Position numbers and translations under genes: made by a program. The notes under the pieces were generated by a model. It did no database searches, was not told the origin of the DNA, and worked only from the letters and a program-made list of their open reading frames with translations. Shown here piece after piece: positions 39,099-48,819 of a DNA stretch of 64,000 nt (its first letter is position 1; the number at the start of each line of letters is the position of its first letter). Origin of the DNA: Paenibacillus tyrphae (lineage in GTDB: Bacteria > Bacillota > Bacilli > Paenibacillales > NBRC-103111); contig NZ_JNVM01000023.1 in assembly GCF_000722545.1 (NCBI RefSeq), positions 1 through 64,000 on the forward strand. Direction: 5' to 3'.

Positions 39099-41603
39099 AT
39101 GTACGCCAAAGTCATTGTGGATGTCCCGGCCCGGCCTACGAACCGGGCATTTGACTATATAGTACCGGAAACGATGCGGGATTACATCGCCGTGGGGAGC
39201 CGCGTAGGCGTTCCCTTCGGCCCGCGGACCGTGCAAGGGTTTGTCGTAGAGATTCACAACGGAACGGACCTCGACCCGGAGAAGCTGAAGCCGATCCGCC
39301 AGACGATGGACGTCACTCCTCCGCTAACCCCCGAACTGGTAAAGCTGGGCCGCTGGATCAGCCGCACGTATCTTTGCCACGAAATTATTGCGCTGCAAGC
39401 GATGATCCCCGGGGCGCTTAAGGCCAAATACGAACGGCATGTTAAGGCGGCCGACGACCTGGAGAACGAAGAAAAGCAGCCGGAGCTGCTGCCTCTGCTC
39501 CTCCCCGAGCAGGAAGAAATCCTCGCTTATGTCCGCAGGCACGAATCGGTCGAGATGGAATCGCTGCTGCAAACATTTTCGGAAAAAGGCGCACTGATCA
39601 AACAGCTGCTGGAAGACGGACGGCTCACGGAAATTCAAATGGTCAAAGACCGGATGTCTACGAAAAAAGCGCTTTATGTGTTTCCGCCGAACGATCCCGG
39701 TCAGTTGGAAGCGTGGCAAGACGAGCTGCCGGCCCGTGCAGCCAAACAAAAGCAGGTGCTCGGTTTTCTGCAGGAGCATCCCGAGCCGATCAAGCTGACG
39801 GAATTGCTTACGAAGCTGCAAATCACCGCCGCAGCGGTAAAAGGGCTAGTCGAACGAGGATGGCTTCTGCTGGAGGAAACCGAAGTGCAGCGCGATCCCT
39901 ATGCGTCGCGTACCTTCAAGCCGACCTCGCCGCTCCCGCTGATGCCCGAACAGCAAGCAGTCTTCGAACGGATCAGGGAGGCGGTGCAAGGACGGACGCC
40001 GCGCGTCTTTTTGCTGCACGGGGTAACCGGCAGCGGGAAGACGGAAGTCTATCTCCAGTCGATCCAAACATGCTTGGATCAAGGCTGCGAAGCGATCGTG
40101 CTCGTCCCGGAAATTTCGCTAACGCCTCAGATGGTTGAGCGGTTCAAGGGAAGGTTCGGCAACCGGGTCGCCGTGCTGCACAGCCGTTTATCCAACGGTG
40201 AACGCTATGACGAATGGCGCAAAATCGTGCGCCGGGAAGTTAGCGTCGTGATCGGCGCACGCTCGGCGATTTTCGCGCCATTTACGAATATCGGACTCAT
40301 TATTATCGATGAAGAACACGAGTCGACCTATAAACAGGAAGAAAGCCCGAAGTATCATGCCCGCGACGTGGCGATCGCCCGGGCGGGCGAACACGGAGCC
40401 TCGGTCGTGCTGGGCTCCGCGACGCCATCGCTGGAAAGCATGTACCGGACTTCCGCCGAGGCTGCGGCTTTGGCAACCCCCGATCGGCCGGCATTCGAAT
40501 TGCTCTCCATGCCTTCGCGTGTCGAGGGAAGGCCGCTGCCGCGGGTGAATATCATCGATATGCGCGAGGAACTGAAAAACGGCAACCGCTCGATGTTCAG
40601 CCGCGCCTTGTATAAAGCGATCGAAGATCGGTTACACAAGAAGGAACAGGTCGTCCTGCTTCTGAACCGGCGCGGGTACGCCACGTTCGTCATGTGCCGC
40701 ACCTGCGGCTATGTCGCGGATTGTCCGCACTGCGATATTTCGCTGACGTACCATCAAAGCTCCAAGGCGATCCGCTGTCATTACTGCGGCTACGCGGAGC
40801 GCGAACTGGCCGTTTGCCCGGACTGCGGCAGCGAGCATATCCGCCATTTCGGCACGGGAACGCAACGGGTCGAGGAGGAGCTCGGCAAGCTGTTCCCCGG
40901 CATTCGCGTTATTCGCATGGACGTCGACACGACGACGGAAAAGGGCTCGCATGAAAAATGGCTCGGGATGTTCCGGAATCGCCAGGCCGACGTGCTGCTC
41001 GGCACGCAAATGGTCGCCAAGGGGCTTGATTTTCCATACGTGACACTCGTCGGCGCGCTCGCTGCCGATTCCGTACTGAACCTGCCCGATTTCCGCGCGG
41101 CCGAACGGTCGTTCCAGCTGCTGACGCAGGTGGCGGGACGTGCCGGACGGCACGAGCTGCCCGGCGAGGTGTTCGTGCAAACGTACACGCCGGAGCATTA
41201 CAGCATTATGAGCGCGAGCAAGCATGATTATATGGGTTTTATGCGCAAGGAGATGCTGATGCGTAAGCTGCACAATTATCCGCCGTTTCACCGGCTCGTC
41301 TTGATTACGCTATCGCATGAGCAGGTGCAGCTGCTGCTTCGTGCGGGTGAAATGCTCGCTTCCCGTCTGAAAGAGCTGGCGCAGACGATGCAAGCGGACG
41401 GAACCGAGCTGGAGGTGCTGGGGCCCGTCGCTTCGCCGATTTCTAGGATCAAAGATAGATATCGGTTTCAATGCATGATAAAATATCGGGGAGAGACGGA
41501 CATTTCCGCCTTGGTCCAGAAAGCGGCCGCCGTGCTTGACGATACCGTGAAGCAGCACAAGCTGACAGTGGCGATCGATGTCGATCCCCAGGTGTTAATG
41601 TAA
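39099..41603 (+). CDS. priA: primosomal protein N' (replication restart helicase PriA)
   Basis: ATG at 39099 lies 7 bp after the coaBC stop, with AAAGGGGAG upstream. The 834-residue helicase has the N-terminal DNA-binding domain, Walker A LLHGVTGSGKTEVYL, DEEH in IIDEEHESTYKQEE, and eight zinc cysteines (CRTCGYVADCPHC, CHYCGYAERELAVCPDCG). It reloads the replisome at stalled forks. About 100 bp of GC-rich dyads (CCGGCC/GGCCGG) lie between it and def. Confidence 0.96.
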   Translation: MYAKVIVDVPARPTNRAFDYIVPETMRDYIAVGSRVGVPFGPRTVQGFVVEIHNGTDLDPEKLKPIRQTMDVTPPLTPELVKLGRWISRTYLCHEIIALQAMIPGALKAKYERHVKAADDLENEEKQPELLPLLLPEQEEILAYVRRHESVEMESLLQTFSEKGALIKQLLEDGRLTEIQMVKDRMSTKKALYVFPPNDPGQLEAWQDELPARAAKQKQVLGFLQEHPEPIKLTELLTKLQITAAAVKGLVERGWLLLEETEVQRDPYASRTFKPTSPLPLMPEQQAVFERIREAVQGRTPRVFLLHGVTGSGKTEVYLQSIQTCLDQGCEAIVLVPEISLTPQMVERFKGRFGNRVAVLHSRLSNGERYDEWRKIVRREVSVVIGARSAIFAPFTNIGLIIIDEEHESTYKQEESPKYHARDVAIARAGEHGASVVLGSATPSLESMYRTSAEAAALATPDRPAFELLSMPSRVEGRPLPRVNIIDMREELKNGNRSMFSRALYKAIEDRLHKKEQVVLLLNRRGYATFVMCRTCGYVADCPHCDISLTYHQSSKAIRCHYCGYAERELAVCPDCGSEHIRHFGTGTQRVEEELGKLFPGIRVIRMDVDTTTEKGSHEKWLGMFRNRQADVLLGTQMVAKGLDFPYVTLVGALAADSVLNLPDFRAAERSFQLLTQVAGRAGRHELPGEVFVQTYTPEHYSIMSASKHDYMGFMRKEMLMRKLHNYPPFHRLVLITLSHEQVQLLLRAGEMLASRLKELAQTMQADGTELEVLGPVASPISRIKDRYRFQCMIKYRGETDISALVQKAAAVLDDTVKQHKLTVAIDVDPQVLM

Positions 41604-41706
41604 CGGACTGTCAACCGGCCCATGCGGCCGGAATATACATAACATATCAGCCGGCTGTGAAAAAGGCCGGTTCATTCTCTTGAAATGAAAAGGAAGGTGC
41701 TTATAC

Positions 41707-42189
41707 ATGGCAATCAAAATCATCGTGAAGGACCCGGACCCGGTGCTGCGTGAAAAATGCAAGCCCGTTCCTAAAATTACGCCGAACATCCATAAGCTGC
41801 TGAACGACATGGCGGATACGATGTACGATGCGGAGGGCGTAGGACTGGCCGCACCGCAGATCGGCATTCTCAAGCGGGTCATCGTCATGGACGTCGGCGA
41901 CGAGCACGGCTTGATCGAGCTGATCAATCCGGAGATCATCGAGCGGGAAGGGGAACAGTTCGGACCGGAAGGCTGCCTGAGTATTCCCGGATTTACGGGC
42001 GATGTGAAGCGCGCTGCCCGAGTGAAGGTCAAGGGCCTCAACCGCGACGGCGAGGAGATCGTCATCGAAGGGACCGAGCTGCTGGCCCGCTGCATCCAGC
42101 ATGAGGTGGATCATTTAAACGGGGTGCTGTATACGGACTTGGCGGAAAAAATGTATCGCAGCGAGCAAGAGGATCGTGATGACGCATGA
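41707..42189 (+). CDS. def: peptide deformylase
   Basis: The 160-residue enzyme removes the formyl group from nascent chains. All three motifs are present: GVGLAAPQIG, EGCLSIPG with the metal cysteine, and QHEVDHLNG with the two histidines and catalytic glutamate. It overlaps fmt by four bases (ATGA), joining formylation and deformylation in one transcript. Confidence 0.96.
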   Translation: MAIKIIVKDPDPVLREKCKPVPKITPNIHKLLNDMADTMYDAEGVGLAAPQIGILKRVIVMDVGDEHGLIELINPEIIEREGEQFGPEGCLSIPGFTGDVKRAARVKVKGLNRDGEEIVIEGTELLARCIQHEVDHLNGVLYTDLAEKMYRSEQEDRDDA

Positions 42190-43142
42190 GAGTGATTTTT
42201 ATGGGCACGCCGGATTTCGCCGTGCCGTCTCTGCAGACGCTGCTGAACGCTAAAAATCTGGAGGTCGTCGCGGTCGTCACGCAGCCGGACCGTCCGGTCG
42301 GGCGCAAGCGCGTACTGACGCCGACCCCCGTCAAAGTCGGGGCGGAGAAGCACAGCCTGCCCGTGCTTCAGCCGGAACGGCTGCGCCGCCCGGAGTCCGT
42401 CGAGGCGATCCGCGCTCTGCAGCCGGATCTGATCGTGACGGCGGCTTATGGGCAAATTTTGCCGAAGTCGGTGTTGGACCTGCCGAGGCTGGGCTGTATT
42501 AATATTCACGCGTCGCTGCTCCCCAAATACCGCGGCGGGGCGCCGATTCACTACGCCGTGATGAACGGCGACGACGTTACCGGCGTCACGATCATGTACA
42601 TGGCGGAAGGTCTGGATACCGGCGACATGATCAGCAAGATTGAGGTGCCGATCGAGGACAGCGATACGACCGGCACGATGTTCGACAAGCTGAGCTTGGC
42701 CGGAGCGAAGCTGCTGGAGGAGACGCTGCCGGATTTGCTGGCGGGACGCGTGCAGCCGGTGCCGCAGAACGATGCGGAGGCAGTATACTCGCCGAACATC
42801 AGCCGCGAGCAGGAGCGGATCGATTGGTCGAAGCCGGCGGAGCAGCTGTGGAATTTGGTGCGAGCGCTTCATCCCCGGCCGGGAGCTTACACGCTGTGGA
42901 ACGGCGAAGTATTGAAAATATGGACGTGCGCCAAGCCTGCCGAGTCGGAGCAGGTGCCTGACGGCGTACAGCCGGGCACCGTGCTGGAAGCGGGAGAACG
43001 GGGAATCGCCGTGGCTGCCGGACAAGGCGTGCTGCGGATCACGGAGCTGCAGCCGGCAGGCAAGAAGGCCATGGACGCCGCCGCGTTCGCGCGAAGCGGA
43101 CAGTTGGCGCCGGGCACCGTGCTTGGGACATCGGGCGATTGA
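42186..43142 (+). CDS. fmt: methionyl-tRNA formyltransferase
   Basis: The 318-residue enzyme formylates initiator Met-tRNA using 10-formyl-THF. It has FMGTPDFAVPSLQTLL, the catalytic loop SLLPKYRGGAPIHYAVMNGD, and TGVTIMYMAEGLDTGDMI, plus a C-terminal tRNA-binding barrel (SREQERIDWSKPAEQLWNLV). Start overlaps the def stop. Confidence 0.96.
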   Translation: MRVIFMGTPDFAVPSLQTLLNAKNLEVVAVVTQPDRPVGRKRVLTPTPVKVGAEKHSLPVLQPERLRRPESVEAIRALQPDLIVTAAYGQILPKSVLDLPRLGCINIHASLLPKYRGGAPIHYAVMNGDDVTGVTIMYMAEGLDTGDMISKIEVPIEDSDTTGTMFDKLSLAGAKLLEETLPDLLAGRVQPVPQNDAEAVYSPNISREQERIDWSKPAEQLWNLVRALHPRPGAYTLWNGEVLKIWTCAKPAESEQVPDGVQPGTVLEAGERGIAVAAGQGVLRITELQPAGKKAMDAAAFARSGQLAPGTVLGTSGD

Positions 43143-43174
43143 GCTGTGAGCGATAGAAGAAAAGCGGAGGAATT

Positions 43175-44656
43175 ATGAGCGAAACGAATCAACCGTCCTC
43201 CGGACGGACCAAGCGGGCGGGAGCAGGAGGCAAACCGACCAGTGGTGCGGCTTCGGGCGGAGCCCGGGGGAGCCGTCAGGGGAATGCTTCCCGGGCAAGC
43301 AAAGGCCCGGCTCAAGGCTCAGCCAGGGAAGCGGCCCTTGACGTGCTGGTGCGGATCGAGCAAGACCGTTCGTACAGCAATTTGCTGCTTAATCAGACGC
43401 TGCAAAAGTACAAGCTGGACAAGCCGGACGCGGGGCTCGCGACCGAAATCGTATACGGAACGGTGCAGCGGCTCGGCACGATCGACTTTTTCCTGGAGCG
43501 GTTCGTCAGCAAAGGGCTGGCGAAGCTGCAGGCGTGGGTTCGTAACCTGCTGCGGCTGAGCTTTTACCAACTGCACTATTTGGATCGGATTCCGGACCAT
43601 GCGATCGTCAACGAAGCGGTCAATATCGCGAAGCGGCGGGGCCATCAAGGCATCTCCGGCATGGTCAACGGCGTGCTGCGCAGCGTGCTCCGCAGCAAAA
43701 GCGAGCTCGTTCTGCCCGCCGGGCTGCCGGCCGAGCGGCGCATCGCGCTTGCGCAGTCGCACCCGGAGTGGCTGGTGCGGTACTGGGTCCGCGAGTTCGG
43801 CGAGCGGACGGCCGAGCGGCTCTGCGAGGCCAACAACACGCCGCCGCGCGTGAGTCTGCGCGCAAACGGCCTGAAGCTCGGCCCGGGCGAGCTGGTCGAG
43901 CGGCTGCGGCAAGGAGGGCTCGAAGCGGAGCTCTCCGCGGTTGCGCCCACCGGCGTGATCGTGCGCGGCGGCGGCAACATGGCCCTGTCGCCGGACTATG
44001 CGGCGGGCCTGTTTTCGGTCCAGGACGAGAGCTCCATGCTCGTCGCGGAATGGGTGGACCCGCAGCCGGGCGAGCGGGTGCTGGACTGCTGCGCCGCGCC
44101 CGGCGGCAAGACGGCGCACCTTGCGGAGAAGATGGGCGACCGCGGCGAAATCGTCGCTTGCGACGTGCACGAGCATAAGCGGAAGCTCATCGAGGAGCAG
44201 GCGGAGCGCCTCGCGCTGCGATCGATTCGGACGCTGACGGCGGATGCGCGCCGGCTGGCGGAGCATTTTGCCCCGGAAAGCTTCGACCGCATTCTGCTCG
44301 ACGCCCCCTGCTCGGGGCTTGGCGTCATCCGCCGGAAGCCGGACATGAAATGGAGCAAAAACGAAGCGGAGCTGACGGAGATCTGCGATATCCAGCGGGA
44401 GCTGCTGGAGGCGGTGCATCCGCTGCTGAAGCCGGGCGGCGTGCTAGTGTACAGCACGTGCACGGTGGAGAAGGCCGAGAACGAAGACATGATCCGCGCC
44501 TTTATGGAGCGCCATCCTTCGTTTGAAGCGGATCTGCCTGAAGTGCCGGAGACGCTCAAGGACCGGTTGGACGAGGAGCTCGCTGCGGTGCGGATCATGC
44601 CGTACGATTACGGCTCGGACGGCTTTTTTATCGCCCGGCTGCGCAAGCGAGCATAG
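43175..44656 (+). CDS. rsmB: 16S rRNA m5C967 methyltransferase RsmB
   Basis: The 493-residue protein has an NusB-like N-terminal domain (AREAALDVLVRIEQDRSYSN), SAM motif LDCCAAPGGKTAHLAEK and the two RsmB/NOL1 cysteines in LDAPCSGLGVIRRKPD and VYSTCTVEKAENED. It is longer than the usual 440-450 because of a 45-residue Gly/Ala/Ser/Arg-rich N-terminal tail, probably disordered and RNA-binding. Confidence 0.94.
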   Translation: MSETNQPSSGRTKRAGAGGKPTSGAASGGARGSRQGNASRASKGPAQGSAREAALDVLVRIEQDRSYSNLLLNQTLQKYKLDKPDAGLATEIVYGTVQRLGTIDFFLERFVSKGLAKLQAWVRNLLRLSFYQLHYLDRIPDHAIVNEAVNIAKRRGHQGISGMVNGVLRSVLRSKSELVLPAGLPAERRIALAQSHPEWLVRYWVREFGERTAERLCEANNTPPRVSLRANGLKLGPGELVERLRQGGLEAELSAVAPTGVIVRGGGNMALSPDYAAGLFSVQDESSMLVAEWVDPQPGERVLDCCAAPGGKTAHLAEKMGDRGEIVACDVHEHKRKLIEEQAERLALRSIRTLTADARRLAEHFAPESFDRILLDAPCSGLGVIRRKPDMKWSKNEAELTEICDIQRELLEAVHPLLKPGGVLVYSTCTVEKAENEDMIRAFMERHPSFEADLPEVPETLKDRLDEELAAVRIMPYDYGSDGFFIARLRKRA

Positions 44657-44739
44657 AACCGCAAAATGTGGTAAAATAAAACGTGGCCTTTTCGGCGGAT
44701 GTCCCCGAAAGGGCCTCACTATAGACTAAACAGGTTGTG

Positions 44740-45834
44740 ATGCATACAATGAACGAAATAGAAAGCAGATGGCAGCCGAAAAACGAAAAGCCGTACGTCT
44801 ACGACTTTACCCTGGAGGATTGGCAGCAGTGGGTCAAGGACAACGGAGAGGCGGGCTTTCGCGCCGGCCAAATTTTCGATTGGCTGTATGTGAAAAGAGT
44901 TTCAAGCTTCGACGAGATGACGAATCTTCCGAAACCGCTCCGGGACCGGCTTAAGGAGCAGTTCGATTTCGTCACGCTTACGGAAGTGACGCATTACCGT
45001 TCGAAGGACGGGACCGTCAAGTTTTTGTTCGAGCTTAGCGACGAGAATGCCATCGAAACGGTCATCATGAAGCACAGCTACGGGAACAGCATCTGCGTAA
45101 CGACGCAGGTCGGCTGCCGGGTCGGCTGTACGTTCTGCGCCTCGACGCTCGGCGGCTTGAAGCGGAATTTGACTTCCGGCGAGATCATCGCCCAGGTGGT
45201 CAAGGCGCAGCAGCTTTTGGACGAAACACAGGAGCGGGTCAGCAGCATCGTCATCATGGGAATCGGCGAGCCGTTCGAGAATTATGACGCGGTGATGAAG
45301 TTTCTCAAGGTAATGATCCATCCGAAGGGGCTGAATATCGGCCAGCGGCACATTACGGTGTCGACCAGCGGCATCGTTCCGAACATTTACCGGTTTGCCG
45401 ACGAGGATACGCAGATCAATCTAGCGATTTCGATTCATGCGCCGAACGATACGCTGCGTTCCAAGCTGATGCCGGTCAACCGCCGGTATCCGTTTGCCGA
45501 GCTGATCGAAGCCTGTCAATATTACGTCGCAAAAACCGGACGGCGTATTACGTTCGAATACGCATTGATGGGTGGCGTGAACGATCAGGCTGAGCACGCG
45601 GAGGAGCTGGCAAAAGTATTAAAAGCATTTCCGATGGCGCACGTGAACTTGATTCCGGTCAATTTCGTTTCCGAGCGCGACTTTGTGCGTACGCCCCGGA
45701 ATGATATCTTCACGTTCCAACGCATTCTGGAACGTAACAAAATCAACGCCACCATACGCCGGGAGCAGGGCAGCGATATCGCGGCCGCCTGCGGGCAGCT
45801 GCGGGCGAAGCATATGGAGTCGGGTGCGAGGTGA
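44740..45834 (+). CDS. rlmN: 23S rRNA A2503 / tRNA A37 methyltransferase RlmN
   Basis: A radical-SAM enzyme with the cluster motif CRVGCTFCAST, the GxGEP segment IVIMGIGEPFENYDAVMKFL, and STSGIVPNIYRFADE. A second cysteine in the C-terminal AAACGQLRAK is the methyl-carrying residue. ATG at 44740 has AGGT closely upstream; ATG at 44749 is an alternative. The end overlaps prpC (GTGA). Confidence 0.94.
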   Translation: MHTMNEIESRWQPKNEKPYVYDFTLEDWQQWVKDNGEAGFRAGQIFDWLYVKRVSSFDEMTNLPKPLRDRLKEQFDFVTLTEVTHYRSKDGTVKFLFELSDENAIETVIMKHSYGNSICVTTQVGCRVGCTFCASTLGGLKRNLTSGEIIAQVVKAQQLLDETQERVSSIVIMGIGEPFENYDAVMKFLKVMIHPKGLNIGQRHITVSTSGIVPNIYRFADEDTQINLAISIHAPNDTLRSKLMPVNRRYPFAELIEACQYYVAKTGRRITFEYALMGGVNDQAEHAEELAKVLKAFPMAHVNLIPVNFVSERDFVRTPRNDIFTFQRILERNKINATIRREQGSDIAAACGQLRAKHMESGAR

Positions 45835-46613
45835 AGCAAGCGATGCTGAGATTGGCTTATCAATCCGATATCGGCCGGGTGCGGGCAGTCAATGAGGACC
45901 GCGCAGCCGTTCAAGAGGGCTTGAACGGCTGGACCCTCGCCATTGTCGCAGACGGCATGGGAGGCCACCAGGCCGGAGATATCGCAAGTCAAATGGCGGT
46001 GGAGCTTATCCCGCTGCAGGTGAAGTCCTTGGATCCGAACCGGTCGTCCGAGGAGCGGCAGCTTAAATTGAAAGAAGCGATCGAAGCCGCCAACGATAAC
46101 ATTTTCGAATTTGCGTCCGGACGCGAAAATTACCACGGGATGGGGACGACCGTCGTTGCTGTGCTAGCGAACGACGAGCGGGCTGTCGTTGCGCATATCG
46201 GCGACAGCCGCGTCTACCTGATTCGCGACGGGCAGATCGAGCAGTTAACGGAAGATCATTCGCTCGTGAACGAGCTGGTCAAAAGCGGCCAGATCACCCG
46301 CGAGGAAGCGAGCCACCATCCGCGGCGCAACGTTCTGACGCGGGCGCTCGGGACCGAGCCGACGATCGAGGTGGATGTGCAGGAAATCGGCTGGGGCCCC
46401 GGAGACTTGCTGCTGCTGTGCAGCGACGGACTAAGCAGCTTGGTTGAACCTGGCCAAATGCTCCAAGCCGTGACGGAAACGGACGGTTTGGAGCGTAAGG
46501 TGGATCGGTTGGTCCAGGCTGCGCTGGATGCCGGGGGCGACGACAACGTAACGGTGTTGCTGATCGAGAACGGGCCGGATTCGGCGGTACATGACGACGG
46601 AGAAGCGGGGTGA
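45831..46613 (+). CDS. prpC: PP2C-type protein phosphatase PrpC (Stp)
   Basis: GTG at 45831 overlaps the rlmN stop. The 260-residue phosphatase has the metal motifs DIGRVRAVNED, VADGMGGHQAGDIAS, AHIGDSRVYLIRDG and DDNVTVLLIE. It removes phosphate from substrates of PrkC, encoded next. The family is Mn2+-dependent and cytosolic. Confidence 0.95.
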   Translation: MKQAMLRLAYQSDIGRVRAVNEDRAAVQEGLNGWTLAIVADGMGGHQAGDIASQMAVELIPLQVKSLDPNRSSEERQLKLKEAIEAANDNIFEFASGRENYHGMGTTVVAVLANDERAVVAHIGDSRVYLIRDGQIEQLTEDHSLVNELVKSGQITREEASHHPRRNVLTRALGTEPTIEVDVQEIGWGPGDLLLLCSDGLSSLVEPGQMLQAVTETDGLERKVDRLVQAALDAGGDDNVTVLLIENGPDSAVHDDGEAG

Positions 46614-46620
46614 GGAAGGA

Positions 46621-48819
46621 ATGATCGGTAAGCAGCTTGGAGGACGCTACGAGATTTTGGGACGCGTCGGCGGCGGCGGAATGGCCATCGTATACAAAGG
46701 ACTCGATATTTTATTGCATCGGCATGTCGCCGTGAAGGTGCTGCGCCAGCAGTACGTACACGACGAAGAATTCATTCAGCGTTTTCGCCGCGAAGCGCAA
46801 GCCGCAGCCTCCTTGTCGCATCCGAACGTGGTCAGCATATACGACGTCGGCCAAGAGGAAGACATCCATTACATCGTAATGGAGTACGTCGAGGGAACGA
46901 CCTTGAACGAGCAGATTAAGGAAAAGGCTCCGCTGCAGGTGGAGGAAGCCGTTCATATTGCGAGCCAGATTTGCGACGCCCTCGATCACGCGCATCATAA
47001 TCAAATCATCCATCGCGATATTAAGCCGCACAACATATTGATCGGCAAAAACGGCCGCGTCAAAGTGACCGACTTCGGGATCGCTCGCGCCGTCACTTCT
47101 TCCACGATTACGCAGACTGGCTCCGTCGTCGGCTCGGTTCATTATTTTTCGCCCGAGCATGCTAAAGGGACGCCGACCGGCGAGCAATCGGACTTGTACT
47201 CTCTCGGGATTGTTATGTACCAGATGCTGACGGGCCGGCTACCGTTTCTCGGCGAAAGTCCGATCAGCGTAGCCTTGAAGCATTTGCAGGAGGATGTCGA
47301 AGAGCCCCGCAAGGTGAATCCGCTCATCCCGCAAAGCGTGGAAAACATCATTCTGCGCGCGATGCGCAAAAGCACGTCCGAGCGGTACCGTTCGGCCAAA
47401 GACATGCTGAGCGATCTTGAGTCGTGCCTGCTGCCGCACCGCCGCAACGAGCCGAAAGTCAACTTTTTGGACGACGATGAGCTGGATGAGGAAAAGACGC
47501 GGGTTATGCCTGCGCTGCGGCCGGGACAATACGCCGTTGTGGAGGATGAGGACGATCCGCAGCCACGCGTGAAGGAAACGGCACCGCCCGAGAAGAAGCA
47601 AAAGGGCTGGGTCAAGCCGTTGGTCTGGTTTGTGGTGCTCATGGCGCTTGTTGGCGGCATGTGGTACGCGGTGCAGTACGTGCAGCAGAAATTGGCGGTG
47701 CAGCGGGTTGATATTCCGAATGTGGTGGATAAGCCGCTGGCCGAAGCCAAGAAAATATTAGAGGACAACAAGCTCCGAGTGGAAGTGGAGAGCCAGAAGG
47801 ATGAGGTCAAACCGAAAGATATCGTCATCCGGCAGAGCCAGTCGAATATGCAGGTTAATGCGGGCACGACGATCAAGCTGACTGTCAGCGAAGGGCCCGA
47901 AAGTAAAAAAATGCCCGACGTTACCAAGCTGAAGCTGGCAGATGCCAAAACGAAGCTGACCTCCCTTGGTTTTAAGCTGGAAAACATCAAGATTGTTCAA
48001 CAGTTTCTGGAGGCCGAGCCGGAAACGGTGACGTCTCAAAAGCCTGCGGTGAATGAGGAGTACACGTCGCCGGACGATGTTAAGGTCGAGCTGACCGTTA
48101 GCAAAGGTCGGGAAACGTTCAAAATGCCGAACTTGATCGGCAAAACGGAAAACGAAGCCAAAACGATCCTTAGCGAAAAAAATCTGAAGCTTTCCAAGGA
48201 CGGGATTGTCCGCCAGCCGAGCTACAAGCAGAGCAAGGGTCGTGTGACGAAGCAATTTCCGTTCGAGCCGGACGACGACGTAACGCCGGGTACGGAAATT
48301 ACGCTGACCGTCAGCTCGGGCCTTCCTCCAGAAGCGGGACAGATGACCGTACCGGTGCAAATTAAGCCGACCAAGGAAGGGCAGGCGGGTACGGCTAAAG
48401 TCATTCTGAGCGATGCGGCGGTCGAAAATTCGGAATACCAGAAGCTTACGAACGTGACCAAAACGGAAACACTTGAGGTGAAGCTGGTCGTCTCGCCGGA
48501 TAAAGATGCGACCATCCAGATTCGCGGGGATAACATTCAGAACGATTCGATAACGATCACCTATAAGGATTATCAAGATCAAAAAGGTGGCAAGACTCAG
48601 TCGAACGGTACCGGTACGTCGTCGAATGCAGGCACTGGGACGAATGGCGGCGGGAAGACCGAGCCGCCGGCGACTCCGGCTTCCGGCACGGGCGGCGCGA
48701 GTGGCAAGCCGGCGCAGCAGGGAAGCGGCGGAACGACGCCGCCGCCGACCGGACAGAACGGAGGCGCAGCAACGGCTCCGGCCGGAACTACGACAGGTAC
48801 AGGAGGCACGAATCCATAA
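46621..48819 (+). CDS. prkC: Ser/Thr protein kinase PrkC with PASTA domains
   Basis: ATG at 46621 follows GAGGAAGGA. The 732-residue kinase has a cytoplasmic catalytic domain (GRVGGGGMAIVYKG, IHRDIKPHNILIG, DFGIARA), one membrane helix at about 337-357, and three extracellular PASTA repeats starting near VDIPNVVDKPL, KKMPDVTKLKL and FKMPNLIGKTE. A further beta-rich domain and a 70-residue Gly/Thr/Pro tail follow. PASTA domains sense muropeptides; PrkC affects germination, wall growth and, via RsgA and others, translation. Confidence 0.95.
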   Translation: MIGKQLGGRYEILGRVGGGGMAIVYKGLDILLHRHVAVKVLRQQYVHDEEFIQRFRREAQAAASLSHPNVVSIYDVGQEEDIHYIVMEYVEGTTLNEQIKEKAPLQVEEAVHIASQICDALDHAHHNQIIHRDIKPHNILIGKNGRVKVTDFGIARAVTSSTITQTGSVVGSVHYFSPEHAKGTPTGEQSDLYSLGIVMYQMLTGRLPFLGESPISVALKHLQEDVEEPRKVNPLIPQSVENIILRAMRKSTSERYRSAKDMLSDLESCLLPHRRNEPKVNFLDDDELDEEKTRVMPALRPGQYAVVEDEDDPQPRVKETAPPEKKQKGWVKPLVWFVVLMALVGGMWYAVQYVQQKLAVQRVDIPNVVDKPLAEAKKILEDNKLRVEVESQKDEVKPKDIVIRQSQSNMQVNAGTTIKLTVSEGPESKKMPDVTKLKLADAKTKLTSLGFKLENIKIVQQFLEAEPETVTSQKPAVNEEYTSPDDVKVELTVSKGRETFKMPNLIGKTENEAKTILSEKNLKLSKDGIVRQPSYKQSKGRVTKQFPFEPDDDVTPGTEITLTVSSGLPPEAGQMTVPVQIKPTKEGQAGTAKVILSDAAVENSEYQKLTNVTKTETLEVKLVVSPDKDATIQIRGDNIQNDSITITYKDYQDQKGGKTQSNGTGTSSNAGTGTNGGGKTEPPATPASGTGGASGKPAQQGSGGTTPPPTGQNGGAATAPAGTTTGTGGTNP

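Noticed and set aside
41604..41706. terminator between priA and def
   Set aside because: CCGGCC/GGCCGG dyads exist, but there is no T run, and def lies in the same conserved operon.
43319..44419. 366-codon open frame on the minus strand
   Set aside because: Antisense shadow of rsmB with Arg/Gln/His-rich composition and no start context.
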